Assembly (NCBI GenBank): GCA_003576705.1
Contig: QOZS01000004.1
Span: forward strand, 1-64,000
Source: Desertibaculum subflavum
GTDB lineage: Bacteria > Pseudomonadota > Alphaproteobacteria > Ferrovibrionales > Ferrovibrionaceae
DNA: 64,000 nt
Reading direction: 5' to 3'
Shown: positions 24,465 through 33,526 of the stretch, piece by piece
How positions within the stretch are numbered: position 1 is the first letter of the stretch
Layout of the letters: every line of letters begins with the position of its first letter
Position numbers and translations under genes: made by a program
Notes under the pieces: generated by a model
What the model saw: the letters and a program-made list of their open reading frames with translations, nothing else
Database searches by the model: none
Told to the model about the DNA's origin: nothing

Positions 24465-24593
24465 TCAGGCGGCGGCCTCGTCCCGCGCGCCCGGATCAGC
24501 GCCCAGGAAGGGCTCGACGCTGGCGTGGATGCCAGCGGCAATGAAGGAATCGAGCTCGTTGAACCCGTCGAAGGTCAAAACGGCGATCTGCAT
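24465..24593 (-). pseudogene. DJ-1/PfpI-family N-terminal remnant
   Basis: A 42-codon frame whose first 22 residues, MQIAVLTFDGFNELDSFIAA, are the conserved N-terminus of DJ-1/PfpI-type (GATase1-like) proteins. It then runs straight into HASVEPFLGADPGARDEAAA and a stop, so the catalytic Cys region of the ~200-residue family is missing. This looks like an internally deleted gene. It is downstream of the LysR gene and may have been its target. Confidence 0.6.
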
Positions 24594-24639
24594 CGGGCGC
24601 GCCTCTCGGCGGCGCTCCGGCCGCCGGCCCGGGGCCCGA

Positions 24640-25560
24640 TCAAAGCCGCGATCGGCCCTCGTCCAGCAAGCTCCCTGCCCTGGCCCGGATATGCTCGGCG
24701 ATACGGCGATACGATGCCGCGAGCGCGGCGCCCTTACGCCAGCCGGCGGCGATACTGCGGGTGGCGTGCAAATCCACGACGTCGAGAACGACGATGCCGG
24801 TCATCCCGCCGGCTTCCGAGCGGAGATAGAGCTCCGGCAGCATCGCCAAACCCAGGCCTGACGCCGCCATCTGGCGCAGGCTGTCGAGGCTGGTGCCCTC
24901 GTAGTCGTGCAGCAGCTCCGCGCCGATCTCGCGGCAGAGCGCCGCCACCTGACGGTGGAAATGGTGCCGGCGGTCAAGGCTGAGCATCTCGATGCCGCGC
25001 AGGTCGGCCTTGCGCAGCGCCTCGCGCCGGGTCAACGGATGATCGGCCGCGCTGACCAGCAGCATCCGCTCGCGGAACAGCGGCTCGACCTGCAGGTCGG
25101 GCGCGTCCATCGGCAGGGGACCAAGCAGCATGTCGAGCGTGCCGCGCGAGAGGTCGCGGACCTGATCGTCGGGAATGCCCTCCCTGATATAGAGCCGCAG
25201 GTCGGGATATTCGCGGTGCAGCTCGGCAATGATCGGCGGCATCAGATAGGGCCCGAGCGTCGGCGACGCACCGAAGTGCAAAGTCCCGGCCAGCTTTTCG
25301 GCGGCCCGCGATGCGAGTTCGCGCATGTCGCGCACGGCGAGCAGGACCTTGCGCGCCCGCGCAGCCATCTCCCGCCCCAGGGGAGTCATCGCCATGCCGC
25401 CGGAGGATCGTTCGACCAACGTCACCCCCAGCTTCTTCTCCAGCGCGCGCAACTGATGGCTGAGCGTCGGCTGCGAGGTATGCGCCGCCGCCGCGGCCCG
25501 GCCGAAATGCTGCAGGTCGGCCAGTGCAACCAGGTATTCGAGTTGGCGCAACGTCGGCAC
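24640..25560 (-). CDS. LysR-family regulator, OxyR-like
   Basis: A 306-residue LysR-type transcription factor with an N-terminal HTH (LRQLEYLVALADLQHFGRAAA) and effector domain of OxyR type (DLRLYIREGIPDDQVRDLSRGTLDMLLG). Around the OxyR redox loop it reads HHFHRQVAALCREIGAELLHDYEGTSLDSL: the second Cys has a counterpart but the peroxidatic first Cys does not. It is therefore unlikely to sense peroxide by disulfide formation. It is divergent from the small YdcH gene and lies upstream of the DJ-1/PfpI remnant. Confidence 0.82.
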   Translation of the reverse strand: MPTLRQLEYLVALADLQHFGRAAAAAHTSQPTLSHQLRALEKKLGVTLVERSSGGMAMTPLGREMAARARKVLLAVRDMRELASRAAEKLAGTLHFGASPTLGPYLMPPIIAELHREYPDLRLYIREGIPDDQVRDLSRGTLDMLLGPLPMDAPDLQVEPLFRERMLLVSAADHPLTRREALRKADLRGIEMLSLDRRHHFHRQVAALCREIGAELLHDYEGTSLDSLRQMAASGLGLAMLPELYLRSEAGGMTGIVVLDVVDLHATRSIAAGWRKGAALAASYRRIAEHIRARAGSLLDEGRSRL

Positions 25561-25668
25561 CGGCGGCCTCGTTGATAGATCCTATCTATCAGAATATCTC
25601 TTCTGTTTCGATTTGATCAATGGACGTGGATCACCAGATTGCCAATCAGTCAGGCAAGGAGGTCATCC

Positions 25669-25872
25669 ATGCAACCGGAACTGAGAAGCCTTATCGAGCG
25701 GCACCGCCGCCTGGATATCGAGATCACGCGCGTGGCCGGCCAGCCCGTCATTCCGTGGCTGACAATCCAGCGCCTGAAGCGGCTGCGGCTGGCCCTCAAG
25801 GACCGGATCGCCGCGATCACGGCGCGCGTGGCCGGCGCCCGGCATGAGCGCGCAGCTGAGCCCTCACGATGA
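25669..25872 (+). CDS. YdcH family (DUF465) small protein
   Basis: A 67-residue helical protein beginning MQPELRSLIERHRRLDIEI, followed by LTIQRLKRLRLALKDRIAAI. This is the DUF465/YdcH pattern, a short antiparallel coiled coil of unknown function. Start ATG 25669 has the strong site AAGGAGG 6 bases upstream; a longer frame from 25639 is not supported. Three genes (this, a zinc-ribbon protein, an antiporter) run together. Confidence 0.82.
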   Translation: MQPELRSLIERHRRLDIEITRVAGQPVIPWLTIQRLKRLRLALKDRIAAITARVAGARHERAAEPSR

Positions 25873-25894
25873 ACTCGAAAGAAGGAGTCGAAAC

Positions 25895-26173
25895 ATGACA
25901 CGAAGCGCTGAAGCCGTTGCGGCGATGCTCTGCCCCGTCTGCAAGAGCGGCCTTGCCATGTCCGAGCGCCAGGGCATCGAGATCGACTATTGCCCCGGCT
26001 GTCGTGGCGTGTGGCTCGACCGGGGCGAGCTCGACAAGATCGTCGAGCGCAGCGTGGCGGAAACGGCACCGCGCCCGGGGGCGACCCCGCCGACGACCAA
26101 GGCCTATCGGCGAGACGATGATGCGTATCCGCCCCGGCGGCGGAAATCGTTCCTGTCCGATTTGTTCGACTGA
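25895..26173 (+). CDS. Small TFIIB-type zinc-ribbon protein
   Basis: A 92-residue protein with a zf-TFIIB-like ribbon: MLCPVCKSGLAMSERQGIEIDYCPGCRGVWLDRGELDKI (here cut into CPVC and CPGC pairs), followed by a basic tail ending KSFLSDLFD. Start ATG 25895 has GAAGGAG upstream. The family is common in proteobacteria with no defined role; the zinc site suggests nucleic-acid or protein binding. Confidence 0.82.
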   Translation: MTRSAEAVAAMLCPVCKSGLAMSERQGIEIDYCPGCRGVWLDRGELDKIVERSVAETAPRPGATPPTTKAYRRDDDAYPPRRRKSFLSDLFD

Positions 26174-26199
26174 GCAGCGCGAATCGAACGGACAGCGCA

Positions 26200-27153
26200 A
26201 TGGAGCTGGGTCTGATTCTGACCGGCCTCGTCCTGCTCGCGGCGGGCGGCGAGATGCTGGTGCGCGGTGCCGTCGGCACCGCGCGGGTCGCGGGCGTTTC
26301 CCCGCTTCTGGTCGGACTCACCATTGTGGGCTTCGGCACCTCGACGCCGGAACTGGTCACCAGCATTCTGGCGGCATTCGAGGAGGCCCCCGGCATCGCC
26401 GTCGGCAACGTCGTTGGATCGAATATTGCCAACATCCTGTTGATCCTCGGCATCGCGGCCCTGATTGCCCCGCTCGCCGTGCAGCCCGCGGCGTTTCGCC
26501 GCGACGGCCTGGCACTGGTTGGATCCACGGTCGCCTGCACCGCCGCCGTCCTGCTCGGCTATCTCGATCGCGCGGTCGGCATCGCGCTGCTGGCCCTGCT
26601 CGTCGTTTATGTCGGCTGGGCGTATTGGAACGAGAGGAAACGGCCCGACGCGGAATCGGCCATGCACGAGCACGTGGCCGAGGACGCGGCACCGCGCGGC
26701 CGCGGTCTGGCGCGCTCGCTTTTCCTGGCCGGCATCGGCATCGCCGCGACAATTCTCGGCGCCCGCCTGCTGGTCGACGGCGCGATCGGCCTGGCGCGCG
26801 GCTGGGGCGTCTCCGAGACGGTGATCGGCCTGACCATCGTCGCCGTCGGCACCTCGTTGCCGGAACTGGTCGCGTCCGTCATCGCGGCCTGGCGGCGCCA
26901 TGCCGATGTCGCCCTGGGCAATGTCATCGGGTCCAACATCTACAACGTTCTCGGCATCCTGGGCCTGACCGCCGTGGTGCATCCGATCTCCATCCCGCCG
27001 GAGATCGCACGGTTCGATATCTGGGTTCTGGTCGCCACGACCGCCCTGCTGATGCTGTTCCTGCACACGGGCTGGACCCTGAAGCGATGGGAGGCGGCGC
27101 TGTTCGTCCTGGCCTACGCGGTCTATGTCGGATTTCTGGCGACGGCGCCGTAG
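26200..27153 (+). CDS. Calcium/sodium antiporter (CaCA family, YrbG-like)
   Basis: A 317-residue inner-membrane cation exchanger with about ten TM segments in two inverted halves. The two alpha repeats are visible as LVGLTIVGFGTSTPELVTS (near residues 29-48) and VIGLTIVAVGTSLPELVAS (near 208-226), each with a GNVVGSNIANI / GNVIGSNIYNV partner. These are the family's ion-binding motifs. It is the third gene of the small cluster starting at 25669. Confidence 0.9.
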   Translation: MELGLILTGLVLLAAGGEMLVRGAVGTARVAGVSPLLVGLTIVGFGTSTPELVTSILAAFEEAPGIAVGNVVGSNIANILLILGIAALIAPLAVQPAAFRRDGLALVGSTVACTAAVLLGYLDRAVGIALLALLVVYVGWAYWNERKRPDAESAMHEHVAEDAAPRGRGLARSLFLAGIGIAATILGARLLVDGAIGLARGWGVSETVIGLTIVAVGTSLPELVASVIAAWRRHADVALGNVIGSNIYNVLGILGLTAVVHPISIPPEIARFDIWVLVATTALLMLFLHTGWTLKRWEAALFVLAYAVYVGFLATAP

Positions 27154-27237
27154 AGCGGCGCCGCCCCTGGCCGGCGCGCACAGATTGCATCGGCTCAACT
27201 GTACAAACCTCCGCGCCTTCGCCACTCTCCCGCCGCC

Positions 27238-28659
27238 ATGGAAGAGCTCGTCCGTCTGACCGCGCGGGAAGCGGTCCACCGCCTTGCCACCCGGCAGGTT
27301 TCGCCGCTGGATCTGATCGATGCTGCGGAGCGGCGCATCAATGAGACCGACGGCGTCCTGAACGCCGTGCCGACGCGCTGCTTCGACCGGGCGCGGGCGC
27401 ATGCCAGGCGGCTGCTGGCCGAAGGGCCGCCGAGCGACCCGCCGCCCGGCTATCTCTACGGCCTGCCGATCGCGGTGAAGGACCTGGTGGATGTCGAGGG
27501 CGTGCGCACCACGCGCGGCTCGCGCATCTTCAAGGACAACATCTCGGCCCATTCCGACATCTCGGTGCGCAACCTGGAGCAGCGCGGCGCCATCGTGATC
27601 GGCAAGTCGAACACCCCCGAATTCGGCGCCGGGGCGCAGACCTTCAACGAGGTGCTGGGCACCACCACCAATCCCTGGGACACGCGCAAGACCTGCGCCG
27701 GATCGTCCGGCGGCGCCGCGGTGGCGCTGGCCGCGGGCCAGGTGTGGCTGGCGACGGGCAGCGATCTCGGCGGGTCGCTGCGCACGCCGGCGAGCTTCTG
27801 CTCGGTGGTGGGCTTGCGCCCCTCGCCCGGCCGCGTCGCGCATGGGCCGAACGTGACGCCGTTCGACACCATGTCGGTGGACGGGCCGATGGGCCGCAAC
27901 GTCGCCGACACGGCGCTTTTCCTCGACGCCATGGCGGGCCAGTTCCCGGAGGACCCGATCTCGCAACCGGCGCCGGCGGTGCCGTTCCTCGACGCGGCGC
28001 TGCGCCCGACCGCGCCGAAGCGCGTCGCCTGGACCGACTTCTCCCGCTTCGGGCCGATCGCGCCGGAAGTGCGCGAGATCTGCGCGAAGGCGGCGCGGCG
28101 CTTCGAGAGCCTGGGCGTCGACGTCGCCGAGGACAGCATCGATTTCGGCGATCCGGAGGAGATGTTCCGCGTCATCCGCGCGTCCAGCTTCCTGGCCCGC
28201 CAGCGCGCCAATTACGAGACGCATCGCGAGCTGATGAAGCCCGAGGTGCAGTGGAACGTCGAGGAGGGCCTGCGCGTCCAGGTCGACGACATCGCGCGCG
28301 CGGAGCGGGCGCGCGGCGAGCTCTACCAGCGCGCCTCGGCCTTCTTCCGCAAGTACGACATCCTGGCGCTGCCGGCGGCGCCGATCCCGCCGTTCGACCA
28401 CAGCATCCGCTATCCGGAGACGGTCGAGGGCGTGACGATGCCGACCTATATCTCCTGGGTGCGCGTCACCTTCGCCGTCACCTTGACCAGCCTGCCGGCC
28501 ATCTCGATTCCCTGCGGTTTCACCAAAGACGGCCTGCCGGTCGGCCTGCAGCTGGTCGGGCCGCCACGCGGCGAGGCCCGGCTGCTCTCCGCCGCGGCAA
28601 TGCTGGAAGCGGCGCTGGGCCTGAAGGACGCGACGCCGATCGATCCGCGCGTGACGTGA
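27238..28659 (+). CDS. Amidase (amidase signature family)
   Basis: A 473-residue cytoplasmic amidase. The Ser-cisSer-Lys triad is present: Lys in IAVKDLVDVEGV, cis-Ser in CAGSSGGAAVALAAG, and the nucleophile Ser in GSDLGGSLRTPASFC. Length and spacing are normal. Such enzymes hydrolyse amides of aryl, indole or small acyl groups; GatA is unlikely because no gatB/gatC is nearby. Its stop overlaps the start of the EI24 gene by one base (TGATG). Confidence 0.85.
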   Translation: MEELVRLTAREAVHRLATRQVSPLDLIDAAERRINETDGVLNAVPTRCFDRARAHARRLLAEGPPSDPPPGYLYGLPIAVKDLVDVEGVRTTRGSRIFKDNISAHSDISVRNLEQRGAIVIGKSNTPEFGAGAQTFNEVLGTTTNPWDTRKTCAGSSGGAAVALAAGQVWLATGSDLGGSLRTPASFCSVVGLRPSPGRVAHGPNVTPFDTMSVDGPMGRNVADTALFLDAMAGQFPEDPISQPAPAVPFLDAALRPTAPKRVAWTDFSRFGPIAPEVREICAKAARRFESLGVDVAEDSIDFGDPEEMFRVIRASSFLARQRANYETHRELMKPEVQWNVEEGLRVQVDDIARAERARGELYQRASAFFRKYDILALPAAPIPPFDHSIRYPETVEGVTMPTYISWVRVTFAVTLTSLPAISIPCGFTKDGLPVGLQLVGPPRGEARLLSAAAMLEAALGLKDATPIDPRVT

Positions 28660-29351
28660 TGGCCACCTCGCAGCCGATCTCCGTGCTCGGCGCCTATGCG
28701 CGCGGTGTCCGCGACCTGGCCGAGCCCGCCATGCGCGGCGTGGTGGCGCGCACGCTGGCGATCACGCTCGGCGCCTATGTGGTGGCAATCGCGCTGGCGC
28801 TGCAGCTGCCGCGGCTGATCCCCGATACCGGCTACGAATGGCTGAACGCCGCCGCGGCCATCCTCTCCGGCATCGGCGCGATCTTCCTGCTGGCCGTGCT
28901 GTTCCCGGTGGTGGTGAGCGCCGTGGTCGGCCTGTTCCTGGACGATGTCGCCGAGGCGGTGGAGCGGCGGCACTATCCGGCCGACCCGCCGGGCAGGGCG
29001 CTGGGCCTGGTGCCGGCGGTGCTGATGGGCCTGCGCTTCGCCGGCCTGGTGCTGCTGGTCAACCTGATCGCCCTGCCCTTCTACATCCTGCTGCTGTTCC
29101 TGCCGCCGTTCGGGCTGGTGCTGTTCTATCTGATCAACGGCTATCTGGTCGGGCGCGAGTATTTCGACCTGATCGCCACCCGGCACCTGCCGGCCGACCG
29201 GGCGGCCGAGCTGCGCGGCGCCTATGGCTTCCGGGTGGTGCTGGCGGGCGCCCTCGGCGCCTTCCTGTTCACCCTGCCGCTGGCCGCCCTGCTGGCCCCC
29301 TTGGTGACCACCGCGGCCTTCGTTCATCTGTACAAACGAACCGGCCTTTAA
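28659..29351 (+). CDS. EI24 domain-containing membrane protein (CysZ-like)
   Basis: A 230-residue integral membrane protein with about four to five TM segments (about 32-48, 65-90, 115-135, 137-150, 195-215). It has the EI24/CysZ pattern of an amphipathic start (ISVLGAYARGVRDLAEPA) and a central hairpin (PFYILLLFLPPFGLVLFYLINGYLVGREYFDLIA). CysZ imports sulfate, but no sulfate-assimilation gene is near, so transport of another substrate or no transport at all is possible. Translation is coupled to the amidase by TGATG. Confidence 0.78.
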   Translation: MATSQPISVLGAYARGVRDLAEPAMRGVVARTLAITLGAYVVAIALALQLPRLIPDTGYEWLNAAAAILSGIGAIFLLAVLFPVVVSAVVGLFLDDVAEAVERRHYPADPPGRALGLVPAVLMGLRFAGLVLLVNLIALPFYILLLFLPPFGLVLFYLINGYLVGREYFDLIATRHLPADRAAELRGAYGFRVVLAGALGAFLFTLPLAALLAPLVTTAAFVHLYKRTGL

Positions 29352-29458
29352 CCCCGCAACCCGTTTTTCCGAGTGACACTTTTGGGTTAACGCTTGACCC
29401 GAATCGGCGACTCGGTCAGTGTGCGACGTCATCGGTGGCGATACAGAGGATTGGCCCC

Positions 29459-30094
29459 ATGTTCGGCCGGAAGAAACCGCCCCCGGGGACCAATATCCCC
29501 AAGTCGACATCGGAGCCTGTGGACGATATCCCGCCGATGCCCGCCCAGCTTGCGCCGCTGAAACCGGCCACGCCGCCGCGACCCGTCACTCCCGCTGCCT
29601 CGCAAGGAAGCGCCATGCCCAGCCCTGATCTTCCCACCGCTTCCACCCCGCCGCTGCGTCCCGGCGCGCCGCCTCCCGGTTCGCCGATGGGCCGGCCGAT
29701 GACGCCGCCGACCGTGGCCTCGCCGCCGAAGAGCGATGCCAGCGACCGCACCCTGACCGTCGGCCGCGGCATCAGCCTGAACGGCGAGATCAACGCCTGC
29801 GACCGGCTGGTCGTGGAAGGCAAGGTCGAAGCGGCGCTGAGCGACTGCAAGAGCATCGAGATCGCCGAGAGCGGCCTGTTCAAGGGCTCGGCCGAAATCC
29901 AGGACGCCGATATCAGCGGCCGGTTCGAAGGCAAGCTGACGGTGCGCGGCCGGCTGATGATCCGCTCCAAGGGCAAGGTCTCCGGCGAGGTTCGCTACGG
30001 CCAGCTGGAGATCGAGCTGGGCGGCCAGATCGTCGGCCATATCGAGGCGACCACGGCCGACGGGGCCCGCCATGTCGACGCTGCCGCCGATTGA
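29459..30094 (+). CDS. Bactofilin-family cytoskeletal protein
   Basis: A 211-residue protein with an N-terminal short basic stretch (MFGRKKPPPG), a long Pro-rich disordered region (about 10-95) and a C-terminal beta-helix of bactofilin repeats (LTVGRGISLNGEI, LVVEGKVEAAL, GLFKGSAEI, DADISGRFEGKL). The start ATG 29459 has AGGA about 9 bases upstream. Bactofilins polymerise without nucleotide and locate cell-wall enzymes. The start and end are helped by clear flanking gaps (a weak hairpin follows). Confidence 0.9.
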   Translation: MFGRKKPPPGTNIPKSTSEPVDDIPPMPAQLAPLKPATPPRPVTPAASQGSAMPSPDLPTASTPPLRPGAPPPGSPMGRPMTPPTVASPPKSDASDRTLTVGRGISLNGEINACDRLVVEGKVEAALSDCKSIEIAESGLFKGSAEIQDADISGRFEGKLTVRGRLMIRSKGKVSGEVRYGQLEIELGGQIVGHIEATTADGARHVDAAAD

Positions 30095-30103
30095 AAATTA
30101 ACT

Positions 30104-30120
30104 CCCCGGTAAGACCGGGG
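30104..30120 (+). terminator. Possible weak terminator after the bactofilin gene
   Basis: CCCCGG-TAAGA-CCGGGG is a perfect 6-base hairpin just after the bactofilin stop. It is followed by TCTTAAG, with only a short T stretch, so it may be a weak terminator or a processing site. Confidence 0.4.
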
Positions 30121-30136
30121 TCTTAAGAAGAAGAAC

Positions 30137-30685
30137 GTGTTGCGCAACAACGATATAGGCGACCCGCTGCGGGTCGCGACGGAAACACGGAAGGGGGCGT
30201 GGTCACTGGCCGCGCCCCTAAATTTTGTGTCCTTCGCGCTTTTGATCGCCATTGCTGGTTGCACGGCCCATCAGCAACAGGCCGCCCAGCCGCCAATCCA
30301 GGCCACGACTAAGGCTCCGGCCGCGGTAAGCACAGCCGCGCTGGCCGTGACTCTGCCGGCGCCGCCGGTGGCCGATGACCGGCCGCCGGTGATCCCGGCC
30401 AGCACGGCCACGGCACGGCCCAAGCTGACCGGACTCGACCGCGCCGCGGTGATCGAGGCGCTCGGCCGGCCGCGGCTCAGCCGGCGCGAGGCGACGGCCG
30501 AGGTGCTGACCTTCGGCGGCCTCGAATGCTCGCTGTTCGTGTTCCTGTATGACGGGCCGGACGGCATCGGCGTGGTGCGCCATGTCGAGGCCCGCGCCCG
30601 CCAGGGCTTCGCCCTGGTCTCGGATGGCCGCTGCATCGACAGCGTGCTGGGCCGCAAGGCCGCGGCAGGCGCCAGCCCGGTTTGA
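30137..30685 (+). CDS. Putative lipoprotein, function unknown
   Basis: A 182-residue protein. GTG 30137 is taken as start; no ATG is found before the hydrophobic stretch. The lipobox IAGC (about residue 42) follows ALLIAIAG, so it is probably an envelope lipoprotein with an unusually long N-region. A Pro/Ala-rich linker leads to a C-terminal domain with LDRAAVIEALGRPRLSRREA and SDGRCIDSVLGR, the kind of 'SmpA/OmlA-like' small domain in many alphaproteobacterial lipoproteins. No clear function. Confidence 0.58.
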   Translation: MLRNNDIGDPLRVATETRKGAWSLAAPLNFVSFALLIAIAGCTAHQQQAAQPPIQATTKAPAAVSTAALAVTLPAPPVADDRPPVIPASTATARPKLTGLDRAAVIEALGRPRLSRREATAEVLTFGGLECSLFVFLYDGPDGIGVVRHVEARARQGFALVSDGRCIDSVLGRKAAAGASPV

Positions 30686-30701
30686 ACCCGACGTGACGGC
30701 G

Positions 30702-31298
30702 ATGCCGTCGCTGGTTCTCGCCTCGGCCAGCATTGCCCGGGCGCGGCTGCTGCGCGAGGCCGGCATCGAGATCACCGTCGCGCCGGTCGGCATCGACGAA
30801 AGCGCGGTCAAGCAATCGCTGGCCGCCGAGAAGGCCTCGGCCGACGACGTCGCCACCATCCTGGCCGAGACCAAGGCCGCGCGCGGCTCGCTCAGCGCAC
30901 CCGGCGCGCTCGTGCTCGGCGCCGACCAGATGCTCAGCTGCGGCGATGCCTGGTTCGACAAGCCGCCGGATCTCGACCATGCCCGGGCGCAGCTGAAGGC
31001 GCTGCGCGGCAAGGCGCACCGGTTGCATTGCGCGGCGGCGCTGGCTCGCGACGGGCAGGTGATCTGGCGCCATGTCGAGCGCGCAAGCCTGCACATGCGC
31101 GACTTCACCGACGGCTTCCTCGACGGCTATGTTGCCGCCGAAGGCGAGGCGCTGCTGACATCGGTCGGCGCCTATCGGCTGGAGGGGCCGGGCGTGCAAT
31201 TGTTCAGCCGGATCGACGGCGACCATTTCGTGATCCAGGGCCTGCCCCTGCTGGCGCTGCTGGAGCAGCTGCGCGCACTGCAGGTGCTGGCCAGATGA
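30702..31298 (+). CDS. maf: Maf-family nucleoside triphosphate pyrophosphatase
   Basis: Cytoplasmic hydrolase that removes non-canonical or dTTP/UTP-type nucleotides. From ATG 30702 it has 198 residues: LVLASASIARARLLREAGI at the start, the catalytic region ADQMLSCGDAWFDKPP and the GYRLEGPGVQLFSRIDGDHFVIQGLP motif (seen as AYRLEGPG). Its stop overlaps aroE by 4 bases (ATGA). The order maf-aroE-coaE-dnaQ is typical of alphaproteobacteria. Confidence 0.9.
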   Translation: MPSLVLASASIARARLLREAGIEITVAPVGIDESAVKQSLAAEKASADDVATILAETKAARGSLSAPGALVLGADQMLSCGDAWFDKPPDLDHARAQLKALRGKAHRLHCAAALARDGQVIWRHVERASLHMRDFTDGFLDGYVAAEGEALLTSVGAYRLEGPGVQLFSRIDGDHFVIQGLPLLALLEQLRALQVLAR

Positions 31299-32131
31299 TC
31301 CTGACCGGCAAGGCCATGGTGGCAGGCCTGATGGGCTGGCCGGTATCGCATTCGCGCTCGCCCCGGCTGCACGGCTTCTGGATCGACAAGCACCGGCTCG
31401 ACGCCGCCTATATCCCGATGGCGGTCCGGCCGGAGGATTTCTCAGCCGCGCTGCGGGCACTGCCGAAGCTCGGCTTCCGCGGCTGCAACCTGACCCTGCC
31501 GCACAAGGAGGCGGCACTCGCTTTGCTCGACCGCATCGATCCGGCGGCGCGCCGCATCGGCGCGGTTAACACCGTGGTGGTGGCGGAGGACGGCACGCTG
31601 GAAGGCCGCAACACCGACGTGATCGGCTTCGTCGAGAATCTGAGAGCCGCCGCGCCGCGCTTCGACTGCCGCGCCGGGCCGGCGCTGGTGCTCGGCGCCG
31701 GCGGCGGCGCGCGCGCCGTCATCGCCGGACTGATCGACCAGGGCGCGCCGGCCGTGCATGTGATCAACCGCGATCTTGCGCGGGCGGAGCGGCTGGCGCG
31801 CGAGCTCGGCCCCGCGGTGCGGCCGGCCGGCTGGGACCGCGTGCCCGCCCTGCTCGCCGAGGCACATATCCTGGTCAACACGACGAGCCTCGGCATGACC
31901 GGCGCGCCGCCGCTCGCGATCGACCTCGCGCCGCTCAAGCCTGGCGCGGTGGTGAACGACATCGTCTACACGCCGCTGGAGACGCCGCTGCTGGCCGCTG
32001 CGCACGAGCGCCAGCATGTCGCGGTCGACGGCCTCGGCATGCTGCTCCACCAGGGCGTCGCCGGGTTCGAGGCCTGGTTCGGCGTGCGCCCGGAAGTGAC
32101 GGAGGAATTGCGCCGGTGGGTGCTGGGTTGA
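31295..32131 (+). CDS. aroE: Shikimate dehydrogenase
   Basis: NADPH-dependent reduction of 3-dehydroshikimate to shikimate in the aromatic amino-acid pathway. The 278-residue protein has the substrate motif [16 protein letters not shown] at residues 14-29, the conserved [11 protein letters not shown] with catalytic Lys, GAVNTVV and the Rossmann GAGGGARAV. The C-terminal half ends with [19 protein letters not shown]. The start overlaps the maf stop and the end overlaps the coaE start. Confidence 0.95.
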   Translation: MILTGKAMVAGLMGWPVSHSRSPRLHGFWIDKHRLDAAYIPMAVRPEDFSAALRALPKLGFRGCNLTLPHKEAALALLDRIDPAARRIGAVNTVVVAEDGTLEGRNTDVIGFVENLRAAAPRFDCRAGPALVLGAGGGARAVIAGLIDQGAPAVHVINRDLARAERLARELGPAVRPAGWDRVPALLAEAHILVNTTSLGMTGAPPLAIDLAPLKPGAVVNDIVYTPLETPLLAAAHERQHVAVDGLGMLLHQGVAGFEAWFGVRPEVTEELRRWVLG

Positions 32132-32742
32132 TCATCCTCGGCCTCACCGGCTCGATCGGCATGGGCAAGAGCGAGACGGCGCGGATGTTCCGCCGGCTCG
32201 GCGTGCCGGTCTACGACGCCGATGCCACCGTGCACCGCGTCTACGCCAAGGGCGGCGACGCGGTCGAACCGATCGGCAAGGCCTTCCCCGGCACCATTCG
32301 GAACGGCGCGGTCGACCGCGCGGCGCTGAGCAAGGCGGTGGTCGGCAACGACGCCGAGATGCGACGGCTGGAGCGCATCACCCATCCGCTGCTGCGCCGT
32401 TATCAGAAGCGCTTCCTGCAGGCCGCGCTGGCCAAGCGACTGCCGCTCGTCGTGCTCGATATCCCGCTCCTGTTCGAGACCGGCGGCACCAAGCGGGTCG
32501 ACCGCGTGGCGGTGGTGAGCGCGCCGCATGTCGTGCAGCGCGCCCGCGTGCTGCGCCGGCCCGACATGACGCCGGAGAAGTTCGCCTATATCAACCGCCG
32601 CCAGACGCCCGACAAGGTGAAGCGCGCCCGCGCCGACTTCCTGATCCCGACCGGCCTCGGCAAGCGCTTCGCCCTCGACGCCGTCCGCCGTACCATTCGG
32701 AAAGCGAAGCGAGTCGCGCCGAAGCGGCGGAGGGTGATTTAG
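32116..32742 (+). CDS. coaE: Dephospho-CoA kinase
   Basis: Last step of CoA synthesis: ATP-dependent phosphorylation of dephospho-CoA. The start is taken as GTG 32116 with GGAGG 10 bases upstream; TTG 32128, overlapping the aroE stop, is an alternative that gives the typical [15 protein letters not shown]. The P-loop [21 protein letters not shown] and [12 protein letters not shown] are the family motifs. The last part is strongly basic, as common in alphaproteobacterial CoaE. Overlaps aroE. Confidence 0.94.
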   Translation: MGAGLIILGLTGSIGMGKSETARMFRRLGVPVYDADATVHRVYAKGGDAVEPIGKAFPGTIRNGAVDRAALSKAVVGNDAEMRRLERITHPLLRRYQKRFLQAALAKRLPLVVLDIPLLFETGGTKRVDRVAVVSAPHVVQRARVLRRPDMTPEKFAYINRRQTPDKVKRARADFLIPTGLGKRFALDAVRRTIRKAKRVAPKRRRVI

Positions 32743-32745
32743 GGC

Positions 32746-33417
32746 ATGCGCGAGATCGTTCTCGATACCGAGACCACCGGGCTCGACCCGCTGACCGGCG
32801 ACCGGATCGTCGAGATCGGCTGCGTCGAGCTGATCAACCACATCCCGACCGGCGAGAGCTTCCACACCTACCTGAACCCGGAACGGCCGATGGCCGAGGC
32901 GGCGTTCCAGGTGCACGGCCTCTCCGATGCTTTCCTGGCCGACAAGCCGCGCTTCGCCGAGGTGGTCGACGGCTTCCTCGGCTTCATCGGCGACGCGCCG
33001 CTGATCATCCACAATGCCGAATTCGACATGCGGTTCATCAATGCGGAGCTCTCGCGCCTCGAGCGCGCACCGCTGCCGCCGGGCCGCGCGATCGACACGC
33101 TGAGACTGGCCCGCCAGCGCTTCCCCGGCGCCCAGGCGAGCCTGGACGCCCTGTGCCGCCGCTTCGGCATCGACAATTCCAAGCGCGACAAGCACGGCGC
33201 ACTGCTCGATGCCGACCTGCTGGCCGCGGTCTATCTGGAGCTGATCGGCGGCCGGCAGCCGGGCCTGGTGCTGGGCGTCGAGGTCAGCGCCACCGTGCTG
33301 CAGGTGCAGCGCATCGCCCGGCCGCCACGGCCGCATGCGGCCTCGCCCGATGAGCTGGCGGCGCACCGCGCCTTCCTCGACAAGGCGGTCAAAGGCGCGC
33401 TGTGGGACCGCGGCTGA
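32746..33417 (+). CDS. dnaQ: DNA polymerase III epsilon subunit
   Basis: 3'-5' proofreading exonuclease of the replicase. The 223-residue protein starts IVLDTETTGLDP with the first two acidic residues of the DEDDh family (D-x-E), has HNAEFDMRFI with the second Asp, and HGALLDADLLAAVY with the final His and Asp. It lies 3 bases after coaE in the canonical alphaproteobacterial run, followed by secB. Confidence 0.95.
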   Translation: MREIVLDTETTGLDPLTGDRIVEIGCVELINHIPTGESFHTYLNPERPMAEAAFQVHGLSDAFLADKPRFAEVVDGFLGFIGDAPLIIHNAEFDMRFINAELSRLERAPLPPGRAIDTLRLARQRFPGAQASLDALCRRFGIDNSKRDKHGALLDADLLAAVYLELIGGRQPGLVLGVEVSATVLQVQRIARPPRPHAASPDELAAHRAFLDKAVKGALWDRG

Positions 33418-33526
33418 GGGCCGGGAAACCCGCCGCGAAATCCACTGGGAAATCCGAGGGTGACGGCATCCCCGCGGGCGTGCTAGGGCGTCGCCACACA
33501 TTGCAACGCCCGAGGACCAGCCGCCG

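Noticed and set aside
26104..28401. 765-residue reverse frame
   Set aside because: Opposite the antiporter and amidase, with no domain pattern and biased composition.
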